Below the pieces are notes generated by a model. The model had not been told where the DNA came from. It saw nothing but the letters and a program-made list of their open reading frames with translations, and ran no database searches. A DNA stretch of 64,000 nt from Parasphingorhabdus sp. SCSIO 66989 (GTDB taxonomy: Bacteria > Pseudomonadota > Alphaproteobacteria > Sphingomonadales > Sphingomonadaceae). This document shows positions 17,894-25,799 of the stretch, in pieces. The first letter of the stretch is position 1, and every line of letters starts with the position of its first letter. The stretch spans positions 2,145,501 through 2,209,500 of the forward strand of contig NZ_CP136594.1 in assembly GCF_032852305.1 (NCBI RefSeq), in the 5' to 3' direction. A program made the position numbers and the translations under genes.

Positions 17894-19052
17894 TGCGCAG
17901 CCCCTTAGGGACCGGGCCAATATTCTCGGCATAGCGGTTTATCGCATAGCGGTCGGTCATTCCGGCGATAAAGTCTATGATTCTGCGGCCGGTCTGGATA
18001 TCATCCTCGCTTGCTTCAGGTCGCCAGTCCTCGGGCAATCGCATGGGATCAGCACGATAATAGAGCGCCAACTCAGCAATAATATCGTGCGCGCAATCTG
18101 CTGCCGCCTGCTGATCAGGGTGAAGGTAGAGATTGGCATACATAAAGCGCTTCAGCTCGCGCTCTTGTACGGTCATGGCATCGGAAAAGCCACCGATAGT
18201 CAGACCGGCTTTACGCACATTATCAGCGCTGGCGATATTGTGTTTTGCAATACGATCCTTGGTCGCCGCGATAACATCATTGACCATCAGGCCGATCTGG
18301 CTGCGCACCATCTCACGCAGCAATGCCGCGTCGCCAGCATCGGGATAGGTGCTGCGAATATCTGCCCACAGCTCGGCCAGAAACGGCAGTTCCATAAGCT
18401 GCTCACGACCAAGAAACCCAGCGCGGATACCATCATCGATGTCGTGATTGTCATAGGCGATGTCATCCGCAATTGCAGCAATTTGCGCCTCCAGCGAGGC
18501 ATGGCTACCAAGTTCAAGCGACAGCGCAGCATCACATTCCACCATCGACCAACCCGGTTCTGTCAATGGCCCGTTATGCTTGGCTAGACCTTCCATCACT
18601 TCCCAACTGAGATTCAGCCCTGGCCTATCGGGATAGGGCGAGTCCAACTGCATCAATGTCCGCAATGTCTGCGCATTATGATCAAAGCCGCCGCAATCGG
18701 CCATGACATCATTGAGCGCCCGCTCCCCCGCATGGCCAAAGGGTGGGTGGCCGATATCATGCGCCAAACATAGGGCTTCAGTGAGGTCTTCATTCAACCC
18801 CAGAGCGCGAGCAATGGCGCGGCCAATCTGGGCAACCTCCAGACTGTGTGTCAGTCGAACCCGGTAATGGTCACCATCGGGCGCGATAAAGACCTGTGTT
18901 TTATGGCGCAGACGGCGGAAGGAAATCGAGTGGATGACTCGGTCACGATCGCGCTGAAACGCATCACGCGGCCCGCGAACCGCGCTGTCTTTTTCCGGAT
19001 GTAGGCGGCCCCGGCTCTGCGCAGGATCGGAAGCATAGAAAGCGCGGGTCAT
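17886..19052 (-). CDS. dgt: dGTPase-like HD-domain triphosphohydrolase
   Basis: This 388-residue HD-domain protein hydrolyses dNTPs to nucleosides and triphosphate. The metal ligands are H69 (RLTHSLEV), H98 and D99 (CLAHDIGHPPFGHAGE) and the aspartate in IADDIAYDNHDIDDG. The N-terminal SFRRLRHKTQVF block is typical. Length matches the type 2 dGTPase-like group of alphaproteobacteria, which lacks some features of the E. coli enzyme, so nucleotide preference is uncertain. It overlaps the following NAD(P)-binding gene by eight bases. Confidence 0.92.
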   Translation of the reverse strand: MTRAFYASDPAQSRGRLHPEKDSAVRGPRDAFQRDRDRVIHSISFRRLRHKTQVFIAPDGDHYRVRLTHSLEVAQIGRAIARALGLNEDLTEALCLAHDIGHPPFGHAGERALNDVMADCGGFDHNAQTLRTLMQLDSPYPDRPGLNLSWEVMEGLAKHNGPLTEPGWSMVECDAALSLELGSHASLEAQIAAIADDIAYDNHDIDDGIRAGFLGREQLMELPFLAELWADIRSTYPDAGDAALLREMVRSQIGLMVNDVIAATKDRIAKHNIASADNVRKAGLTIGGFSDAMTVQERELKRFMYANLYLHPDQQAAADCAHDIIAELALYYRADPMRLPEDWRPEASEDDIQTGRRIIDFIAGMTDRYAINRYAENIGPVPKGLRNV

Positions 19053-19106
19053 GCAATCGGCCTGTTATCGGGAATCATCGGAAGACTGGTCCGATTATAA
19101 CCGTAA

Positions 19107-19802
19107 TCAGCCCTCACCCAATATCCATTCGACCGCCGCATCGGCATGGATTTTCGTGCCGTCATAGATCGGCAGCACATTGGCCTTGGTGTTGACGATC
19201 ATCTCCAACTCGGTGCAGCCCAGTACAACTGCCTCGACATCTTCCTTCTCGATATTGGTCAGGAAGGTCTTGAGCGTGCGCTCGGCATCGCGCGTGGCCT
19301 GACCCAGCATCAGCTCTTCGTAAATGATCCGGTCCAGTTCCTCGACCCGCTCCATATTGGGCGGGATCAGCTTGATACCGTGGCGCACCAGTCGCTGACG
19401 GTAAAAGCCCTCTGTCATGACATTGCGTGTGCCGATCAGAGCCGCCCGCTTGATGCCATCGGCCTGCATCTTCTCACCGACACAATCGGCGATATGAATG
19501 ATCGGCAAGGACACCGCATCGGCGACATCATCATAGACTTTGTGCATCGAATTGGCGCAGATCAATATGGCGGTCGCACCGACCTGCTCAAGCCGCTTGG
19601 CAGATTCTGACAGTATCTTGCTGGCATGTCGCCATTGTTCAGGCGTATCGAGCCGTGACAGATCGCAAAAATTATGGCTTTCCATAACAATCGGACCGCT
19701 GCACATGCCGCCAGCGCGTTTCTGCACCGCCATATTGATATGGCGATAGTAGATTTCGGTAGAAGCCCAGCTCATACCGCCAATCAGGCCAATTTTGCGC
19801 AT
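19107..19802 (-). CDS. Aspartate/glutamate racemase family protein, altered active site
   Basis: This 231-residue protein has the family layout: IGLIGGMSWAST, then ICANSMHKVYDDV and LGCTELEMIV. In cysteine-pair racemases the residue before N in the first motif is Cys, and in E. coli YgeA it is Thr; here it is Ala at position 83, with a cysteine one place earlier (C82). The second catalytic cysteine, C196, is kept. It may be a racemase with a shifted first base, a one-base enzyme or something else. It sits alone between dgt and pntB, with 54 and 27 bases on either side. Confidence 0.85.
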   Translation of the reverse strand: MRKIGLIGGMSWASTEIYYRHINMAVQKRAGGMCSGPIVMESHNFCDLSRLDTPEQWRHASKILSESAKRLEQVGATAILICANSMHKVYDDVADAVSLPIIHIADCVGEKMQADGIKRAALIGTRNVMTEGFYRQRLVRHGIKLIPPNMERVEELDRIIYEELMLGQATRDAERTLKTFLTNIEKEDVEAVVLGCTELEMIVNTKANVLPIYDGTKIHADAAVEWILGEG

Positions 19803-19829
19803 TACGCGATCCCTTCTTGGGCCCTGACC

Positions 19830-21284
19830 CTAGTCCAGCGCCTTAACGATTTCCTCGACCATCTTCTTGGCATCGGAAAGCAGCATCATCGTCTGATCCA
19901 TATAGAACACATCGTTATCGACACCGGCATAACCAACGCCGCCCATGGAGCGCTTGATGAAGAAGACCTGCTTGGCCTTGTCCACATCGAACACGGGCAT
20001 GCCATAGATGGGCGAAGATTTGTCGGTCTTCGCCGCCGGGTTCACCACGTCATTCGCGCCGATGATGAAGGCAACATCGGCCTGGGCGAATTCGCTGTTG
20101 ATATCCTCCAGCTCAAACACCTCATCATAAGGTACGTTCGCTTCTGCGAGGAGTACGTTCATATGACCCGGCATACGGCCCGCCACCGGGTGAATCGCAT
20201 ATTTGACCTCAACATCCTTTTCTTTGAGCGCGTCAGCCATTTCCCGCAATATGTGCTGCGCCTGTGCTACCGCCATGCCATAGCCTGGGATGATGATAAC
20301 CTTTTCCGCCTGTTCGAGCATAAACGCCGCATCATCGGCACTACCCTGCTTATAAGGCCGCTGCTCGCGCGGTGCGCCATCGGCTCCCGCGCTGTCATCT
20401 GCGCCAAAGCCACCGGCAATTACCGAGATGAAGCTGCGGTTCATCGCGCGGCACATGATATAGGACAGAATTGCGCCTGACGAACCCACCAGCGCACCGG
20501 TAATAATCATTGCGGTATTGCCGAGCGTAAAGCCCATGGCAGCCGCAGCCCAGCCCGAATAGCTGTTGAGCATCGACACCACCACCGGCATATCTGCACC
20601 ACCGATCGGGATGATCAGCAGGAAGCCGATAATGAAAGCGAGTACCGTGATCCAGACGATCAACATGCCTTCTCCAGCGCCACCAGCGCCAGACACGGCA
20701 TAGGTACCGATCAATACGAGGATTGCCGCCAGCGTGCCAAGATTGATCACGTGCCTCGCAGGCAAAAGGATCGGCGAGCCGCTCATACGGCCTGAGAGCT
20801 TGAGGAAGGCGATTACAGAACCGGAGAAAGTGATTGCACCGATAGCGATACCGAGGCCGAGCTCAATGCGGCTGACCATCAGAATCTGACCTTCCGCATC
20901 GACAATGCCAAAGCTCGCCGGGTCCAGCCATGCGGCGAGCCCGACAACAACAGCGGCAAGACCCACCAGCGAGTGGAAGCCAGCAACAAGCTCGGGCATG
21001 GAAGTCATCGCAATGCGACGGGCAATGACAAAACCAATGGCGCCACCAATAGCAATGGCGATGGCAATCTCATACCATGTGGCGAGGTTATGGGTGATCA
21101 GCGTTGTGCCAACTGCAATCACCATGCCGATAATGCCATTGCGGTTGCCCGCGCGACTGGTCGCAGGACTGGATAGCCCGCGCAGTGCCAGAATGAAGAA
21201 TACGCCCGAAACCAGATAGGCGAGTGCAACCCATGGATTGACCGAGCCGCCATCAGCACCGGCGGCGAGAATGGAGAAGGTCAT
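19830..21284 (-). CDS. pntB: NAD(P) transhydrogenase subunit beta
   Basis: This 484-residue membrane subunit couples proton movement to hydride transfer from NADH to NADP. It has about eight or nine hydrophobic helices in the first 280 residues, then the NADP-binding domain with VIIPGYGMAVAQAQH, HPVAGRMPGHMNVLLAEA and FIIGANDVVNPAA. It begins three bases after the pntAB stop. The rest of the complex, pntAA, is separated by two unrelated genes and a terminator. Confidence 0.96.
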   Translation of the reverse strand: MTFSILAAGADGGSVNPWVALAYLVSGVFFILALRGLSSPATSRAGNRNGIIGMVIAVGTTLITHNLATWYEIAIAIAIGGAIGFVIARRIAMTSMPELVAGFHSLVGLAAVVVGLAAWLDPASFGIVDAEGQILMVSRIELGLGIAIGAITFSGSVIAFLKLSGRMSGSPILLPARHVINLGTLAAILVLIGTYAVSGAGGAGEGMLIVWITVLAFIIGFLLIIPIGGADMPVVVSMLNSYSGWAAAAMGFTLGNTAMIITGALVGSSGAILSYIMCRAMNRSFISVIAGGFGADDSAGADGAPREQRPYKQGSADDAAFMLEQAEKVIIIPGYGMAVAQAQHILREMADALKEKDVEVKYAIHPVAGRMPGHMNVLLAEANVPYDEVFELEDINSEFAQADVAFIIGANDVVNPAAKTDKSSPIYGMPVFDVDKAKQVFFIKRSMGGVGYAGVDNDVFYMDQTMMLLSDAKKMVEEIVKALD

Positions 21285-21287
21285 CGC

Positions 21288-21569
21288 TTACTTCTCCTTC
21301 TTCTTGTACATGGCGAGCATACGCTCGGTAACGGCGAAGCCGCCGAAAATATTGATGCTGGCCAGAACCACCCCGAACAGGCCTAAATATTTGGCAATCT
21401 GGCTTCCCGCTTCAGCCGAAGCAATCAGCGCGCCGACGATAATCACCGAAGAAATCGCATTGGTCACAGCCATCAGCGGCGTATGCAGCGCCGGGGTGAC
21501 TGACCAGACGACATAATAGCCGACGAAGCACGCCAGCACGAAAATCGACAAAACCGATATAAAATCCAT
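21288..21569 (-). CDS. pntAB: NAD(P) transhydrogenase subunit alpha, membrane part
   Basis: This 93-residue protein supplies the membrane helices that are fused to the NAD domain in E. coli PntA but are a separate polypeptide in alphaproteobacteria. VGYYVVWSVTPALHTPLMAVTNAISSVIIVGAL is the family core. AGGGAT lies six bases before the ATG. It is directly followed by pntB. A factor-independent terminator between it and the upstream fasciclin gene implies a separate promoter for pntAB-pntB in about 100 bases. Confidence 0.93.
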   Translation of the reverse strand: MDFISVLSIFVLACFVGYYVVWSVTPALHTPLMAVTNAISSVIIVGALIASAEAGSQIAKYLGLFGVVLASINIFGGFAVTERMLAMYKKKEK

Positions 21570-21670
21570 GAGCTATCCCTGATTAGCGGTCATCTGAATG
21601 CCGAACGGCGCGATGTTTCTCTTTCTTTTGCAAATATCTTGATGCGTGTCGAGCATCAGTCGCATGATAT

Positions 21671-21706
21671 AAAAAGAAACGCCGGGGAAACTGTGCCCGG
21701 CGTTTC
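21671..21706 (-). terminator. Factor-independent terminator after the fasciclin gene
   Basis: GAAACGCCGGG pairs perfectly with CCCGGCGTTTC (11 base pairs, nine-base loop), and on the minus strand the stem is followed by TTTTTATAT. It lies 35 bases past the fasciclin stop codon. This is the clearest terminator in the window and isolates pntAB-pntB from upstream transcription. Confidence 0.9.
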
Positions 21707-21740
21707 AAGATCGAATGGTTTTCTGCAACAAATGATGCGT

Positions 21741-22325
21741 TTAAGGTACAACGACGCCGTTAATGGCGTGGATGATACCGTTTGACTGTTCCAGATCAGC
21801 CTTGGTCACAAAAGCGTTGCCGTTTGTACCGGTCAGCTTGACCTGATCGGCTTCGATGGTTGCCGTAAGTTCGGTTCCTTCCACAGTTTTGATCTTGACG
21901 CTACCGCCACCGGCTTCGATCATCGCAATCAGCTCTGCCGATGTGATCTTACCCGGGACCACATGATAGGTAAGGATGCGCGTAAGGATTGCCTTGTTTC
22001 CTGGCTGTTTCAAGCCATCAACCGCGCCTTCGGGGAAAACGCCAAAAGCATCATTGGTCGGCGCGAAGACGGTGAACGGACCGGTGCTGGACAGCGTCTC
22101 AACCAGTTCAGCCGCCTGAACCAGGCCGACAAGCGTACTGAAATCTTCAGAACCGACGGCCGCGTCAACAATATGCGGTGATGGCGCAGGAACGAGCGCG
22201 GGGGCTGGTGCTTCGGTGGGAGCCGCAGCTTGTGCAGCGGCTGGGGCTTCAGATTCTTGGGCAAAGGCAGCACCAGCAGTCATCAGCGCAGCAACAGTCA
22301 GTCCGGTCAAACTCGTCTTAAACAT
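21741..22325 (-). CDS. Secreted fasciclin (FAS1) domain protein
   Basis: A 194-residue protein with a Sec signal peptide (MFKTSLTGLTVAALMTAGAAFA, cut before QES), an Ala/Pro-rich linker to about residue 50, and one FAS1 domain. The H1 box TGPFTVFAPTNDAF, the YHVVPG motif and the closing SNGIIHAINGVVVP are intact. FAS1 proteins act in adhesion or envelope stability; the role here is unknown. The start with a GGAGAC site upstream gives a clean signal peptide. The gene has its own long leader with three stem-loops and its own terminator, so it is a single-gene unit placed between two halves of the transhydrogenase locus. Confidence 0.9.
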   Translation of the reverse strand: MFKTSLTGLTVAALMTAGAAFAQESEAPAAAQAAAPTEAPAPALVPAPSPHIVDAAVGSEDFSTLVGLVQAAELVETLSSTGPFTVFAPTNDAFGVFPEGAVDGLKQPGNKAILTRILTYHVVPGKITSAELIAMIEAGGGSVKIKTVEGTELTATIEADQVKLTGTNGNAFVTKADLEQSNGIIHAINGVVVP

Positions 22326-22355
22326 GTAACATAGTCTCCATAATGTTATGCAAAT

Positions 22356-22413
22356 TGCGTCACAAAGACGCATGAATGAACCAAAAGGTTCATAATCGGC
22401 TCAAAAAAGCCGA
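22356..22413 (-). promoter_or_regulatory. Three consecutive stem-loops in the leader of the fasciclin gene
   Basis: Within 58 bases on the minus strand lie three perfect six-pair hairpins: TCGGCT/AGCCGA (22413-22396), TGAACC/GGTTCA (22392-22377) and TGCGTC/GACGCA (22372-22356). Their loops on that strand are TTTTTG, TTTT and TTTGT, all T-rich. The last ends 31 bases before the fasciclin ATG. The stems differ in sequence, so this is shared architecture and not a sequence repeat. Function is not known; RNA stability, a protein-binding leader or a small RNA are possible. Confidence 0.7.
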
Positions 22414-22543
22414 ATTTCTGGATTTTAGGGATGAATATCTTTCTCGATGAGCGCTTAAGCGCCTGTGCGACCTGCTTTACTATCGTTTACGCAGGTAAAG
22501 CGTATCTGTCATGAATATGCAATGAAGGATATCGGCGAAAAAT

Positions 22544-22840
22544 TCAGAAGTCTAATCGATCGATCGACGACTGACTATCATCTACGACCAGATTGTCAGA
22601 TTCAGGATCGACAAAGTTGCATTCAGCTATTTGCTGCACTTCATTTCCATCAATCCGGCTGGTGAACTGCAGAGAGACATCTGGTCCGCCGGACTGCCAG
22701 TTAGAGCTGCTCCAACTATATGTGCCTGGCGCTTCAATCCTGCTTTTGACCCATTCTTCGCAGACCTTGGGACCGTCAACGCCCAGCATCTCGCAAGCCG
22801 CCAAGAAAACACAGGCCAGAACTATGACTATAGATCTCAC
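22544..22840 (-). CDS. Small predicted lipoprotein of unknown function
   Basis: A 98-residue protein with a signal peptide ending in the lipobox VFLAAC (cysteine 16). The mature part has two further cysteines (C27 and C74), an SSSNWQSGG stretch and an acidic C-terminus. It starts with GTG overlapping the pntAA stop (GTGA), so it is translated behind pntAA. I do not recognise the family. Its position between pntAA and pntAB is unusual. Confidence 0.7.
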   Translation of the reverse strand: MRSIVIVLACVFLAACEMLGVDGPKVCEEWVKSRIEAPGTYSWSSSNWQSGGPDVSLQFTSRIDGNEVQQIAECNFVDPESDNLVVDDSQSSIDRLDF

Positions 22841-23985
22841 CCCAGCAACCGCTCATGCACCACTTTACCATCATGCGTCACGCGGATGCCCTGCACAATC
22901 TCATCATCATCCGGGAATATCGGCTTAGCGTCTTCCTTGTCCCAAAAGGCCGAGAAGAAATTAAAGATATTGCGGGCAAACAGCGCTGAAGCATCGGATG
23001 CCAGGGCAGAAGTGATATTGCGCGCACCGATAATGGTGACGCCATGTTTAACAACGGTCTCACCGGCAACGGCGCCATCAACATTGCCACCCTGCTCTGC
23101 GGCCAGATCGACTATGACGCTGCCTGGACGCATAGTCGCAAGCTGTTCGTCAGAGATCAGCTTTGGTGCGGGACGTCCTGGAATAAGGGCGGTGGTGATA
23201 ACAATGTCCTGTTTGGCGATATGGCTGGAGACCAACTCTGCCTGCGCTTTCTTATACTCGTCGGACATTTCGGTGGCGTATCCGCCAGCGCCCTCACCCT
23301 CAATGCCTTCAACATCTTCAACAAAGATCGCTTTGGCGCCCAGGCTTTCAATCTGCTCTTTGGTGGCGCTGCGGACATCGGTGGCGCTGACCTGTGCACC
23401 TAGACGCCGCGCAGTGGCGATGGCTTGCAGCCCGGCCACGCCAACACCCATAACAAAGCACTTCGCCGCAGAAACGGTGCCAGCCGCGGTCATCATCATC
23501 GGGAAGGCACGACCATAATGGGTCGAAGCGAGAAGAACCGCGCGATAACCGGCCAGATTTGATTGCGAGGACAAAATGTCCATCGACTGTGCGCGGGTAA
23601 TGCGCGGCATGAATTCCAGCGCAAGGCTATGAGCGCCAGTTTCTGCGTAGGCATCAATACGTTCACGCTTGCCAAAGGGATCAAGCGCCGCAGCCAGAGT
23701 CACGCCTTGCTTTGCACCCTTTAGTTCTTTGGGATCAATACCTTGGATGCCGATAATGATATCAGCTTTTGCAATGGCATCCTTGCGATCTGTGATGGTC
23801 GCACCGGCTTCGGCATAATCATCATCACCAAAAGCGGCGCTATCACCAGCGCCTTTTTCGACCAAACAGTGCGCCCCCAGTCCGGTAAACTTCTTCACCG
23901 TTTCAGGTGTCGCCGCGACGCGATTTTCATGCTCAGCCGTTTCTGCAAGAACGGCTATAATCTGCTGCGTTGTCTGGTCCGCCAT
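22837..23985 (-). CDS. pntAA: NAD(P) transhydrogenase subunit alpha, NAD-binding part
   Basis: This 382-residue soluble subunit binds NAD(H) at the membrane surface. It shows the EHENRVAATPETVKKF block, the Rossmann motif VMGVGVAGLQAIATARRLGA, ALIPGRPAPKLI and VIVDLAAEQGGN. The ATG at 23985 gives normal length; the ribosome site is weak, and the gene follows the small oxidase subunit gene by five bases. Its stop is coupled to a lipoprotein gene and not to pntAB, which lies 1.3 kb further on. Confidence 0.94.
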   Translation of the reverse strand: MADQTTQQIIAVLAETAEHENRVAATPETVKKFTGLGAHCLVEKGAGDSAAFGDDDYAEAGATITDRKDAIAKADIIIGIQGIDPKELKGAKQGVTLAAALDPFGKRERIDAYAETGAHSLALEFMPRITRAQSMDILSSQSNLAGYRAVLLASTHYGRAFPMMMTAAGTVSAAKCFVMGVGVAGLQAIATARRLGAQVSATDVRSATKEQIESLGAKAIFVEDVEGIEGEGAGGYATEMSDEYKKAQAELVSSHIAKQDIVITTALIPGRPAPKLISDEQLATMRPGSVIVDLAAEQGGNVDGAVAGETVVKHGVTIIGARNITSALASDASALFARNIFNFFSAFWDKEDAKPIFPDDDEIVQGIRVTHDGKVVHERLLG

Positions 23986-23990
23986 GGTGA

Positions 23991-24125
23991 TCAGCTGGCG
24001 ATGAGCATAACGACAAATATGGTCACAATCGCCGAGACGATGGTGCCCCATTTCACAAAGCTGGTGAAACCTTCATAGGTTTTGTTGGCGAATTCCATAT
24101 CGTTACCAGATGTCATATCGGGCAT
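23991..24125 (-). CDS. aa3-type cytochrome c oxidase subunit IV family small membrane protein
   Basis: A 44-residue protein with a polar N-terminus (ANKTYEGFTSFVKWG) and one C-terminal helix (TIVSAIVTIFVVMLIAS). This matches the short bacterial aa3 oxidase subunit IV family. It precedes pntAA by five bases on the same strand, an arrangement I associate with this order. AAGG just upstream supports the start at 24125; ATG at 24116 is the alternative with more usual spacing. The main oxidase genes are not in the window. Confidence 0.75.
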   Translation of the reverse strand: MPDMTSGNDMEFANKTYEGFTSFVKWGTIVSAIVTIFVVMLIAS

Positions 24126-24380
24126 ATCCTTGTTCTTATCTGAGCAATATTGCTGTTGGAAACACGCGGTCGCGCGTACCATTTGTACCTTGCTTAGCGC
24201 GAAGCGGCGGCGCGCTCAAGCACCAGCATGCTTTGTTTCCAAGAAAATCGCCATTCTACAGGCCCCTACAATGCAGCGTGCAAATGGACAGAAGATGGTG
24301 GCTCCTTTAACGTCCTGTTTACCAGTTTCTCTTATAGTCTGTGCCTAATTGGGACAGAAACGAGAAAGAGGCGGGCAATC

Positions 24381-25799
24381 ATGGCAGAGGATGAAACACG
24401 TCTGCTGATGCTGATCGATGACGAACCGGCGCAATGTCGCTTGGTCGCCGCTTTGGCCAGCAAGGCCGGGTGGCGCACCATATTTGCCCGTGATTCGGAA
24501 ACCGCGATTGCGATGCTCGGCACGCAACAGGGAATGATGCTGGATGCGATCATTCTCGACCAATGGGTGCCGGGGGACGAAGCAGCAGAACTGATCGCCG
24601 AGCTCAAATCACGTCGCCCGGCCCTTCCCATTCTTATGCTGACGACCAGCACATCGCCGCTGCTTGCTGTCGAGGCGATGCGCGCCGGCGCAACCGATTA
24701 TCTCATCAAACCGCTGGCACCGGATCGGCTGATCGCCGCGCTCAATGCCGCCAGCGAGCGGCAGGATCGCGACGATGAACTTCAGCCCTTGACCGAAAAG
24801 ATCAGCTCACCGCTCAACTTTGACGAAATGATCGGCAGCGCTCCGGCGTTTCGCGCGGCGCTGGCGGTTGCTGCCAAGGCGGCACGCGGACAGGGTCATG
24901 TGATGATCGAAGGCGAAACCGGCGTTGGCAAGGAGATGTTCGCCCGCGCTGTGCATGCAACGTCGCCGCGCGCCAAAATGCCTTTGCGCTTGATGAATAT
25001 CGGTAGCACCCCGGCAAATCAGATGGAATCGCTGCTCTTCGGGCATGAACAAGGCGCCTTTCCCGGCGCATTCGATCGCCAGATCGGCCATATCCAGCGC
25101 GCCGAAAACGGCACATTGGTGATTGACGAGATCGACCGCATGCCAGCGGAGATACAGGATAAGCTGCTGCAAACGCTTACCACGGGTGAGATACAACCGG
25201 TTGGAAGCAATCACAGCCTGCGCATCGATACACGCTATATTTTTTGCAGCGACCGTCCAATTGCGGAGATGGTCAAAGCAGGCGACTTTAGTGCAGAATT
25301 GCACGAGCTGATAAGCCAACAACGTATCTGTATCCCGCCCTTGCGCGATCGCAATGGTGATATCGCGTCTCTGGCACGGCATTTTCTTTCACGGATTGCC
25401 GATCAGCCGGGCATGCGGCCATTGGGTATTACTCAGGATGCGCTGGCCTTGCTTGCCGCCTATCACTGGCCGGGCAATGTCCGGCAATTGCAAACAACAT
25501 TGTTCCGCGCTGCCATATTTGCCGACGGGGATGCGCTAACTACAGCCGAGCTGCCGCATCTGGCACATATGATGCTGGACGTCGAAAGCCCGGCTTTGGC
25601 GACACATGAGGGCATTGGTGTTACGCTCTATGCCAATGATGGCAATTTGCGGCCATTGGAAGCCATTGAAGCTGACGTCATTCGCCTTGCCATCGGCCAT
25701 TATCGAGGCAAGATGACCGAAGTGGCGCGTCGTCTCGGCATTGGCCGCTCAACGCTGTATCGCAAACTCTCGGAGCTGGGTATCGACAACGCGGCCTAA
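24381..25799 (+). CDS. Response regulator with a degenerate sigma-54-activator AAA+ domain and Fis-type HTH
   Basis: This 472-residue protein has a receiver domain (acidic pair D13/D14, phospho-site D60 in IILDQWVPG, T88, K110), an AAA+ domain (Walker A GETGVGKE at 178-185, Walker B TLVIDEID with D249 and E250) and a Fis-type HTH (MTEVARRLGIGRSTLYRKL). The sigma-54 contact loop reads GAFPGA at 225-230 where GAFTGA is standard. The FRxDLxxRL motif that supplies two arginine fingers reads FSAELHELI, lacking both arginines. It may bind DNA without working as a normal sigma-54 activator. The ATG at 24381 follows AGAGG. It stands alone, convergent with folP by four bases. Confidence 0.9.
   Translation: MAEDETRLLMLIDDEPAQCRLVAALASKAGWRTIFARDSETAIAMLGTQQGMMLDAIILDQWVPGDEAAELIAELKSRRPALPILMLTTSTSPLLAVEAMRAGATDYLIKPLAPDRLIAALNAASERQDRDDELQPLTEKISSPLNFDEMIGSAPAFRAALAVAAKAARGQGHVMIEGETGVGKEMFARAVHATSPRAKMPLRLMNIGSTPANQMESLLFGHEQGAFPGAFDRQIGHIQRAENGTLVIDEIDRMPAEIQDKLLQTLTTGEIQPVGSNHSLRIDTRYIFCSDRPIAEMVKAGDFSAELHELISQQRICIPPLRDRNGDIASLARHFLSRIADQPGMRPLGITQDALALLAAYHWPGNVRQLQTTLFRAAIFADGDALTTAELPHLAHMMLDVESPALATHEGIGVTLYANDGNLRPLEAIEADVIRLAIGHYRGKMTEVARRLGIGRSTLYRKLSELGIDNAA

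Noticed and set aside
22451-22462. 12-base palindrome GCGCTTAAGCGC between the lipoprotein and fasciclin genes
   Set aside because: Could be part of a promoter region, but nothing else supports a function and it is separate from the three-hairpin leader.
24143-24154. 12-base palindrome AGCAATATTGCT before the oxidase subunit IV gene
   Set aside because: It is in a promoter region and could be an operator, but a palindrome of this length is not rare and there is no second copy or matching regulator in the window.
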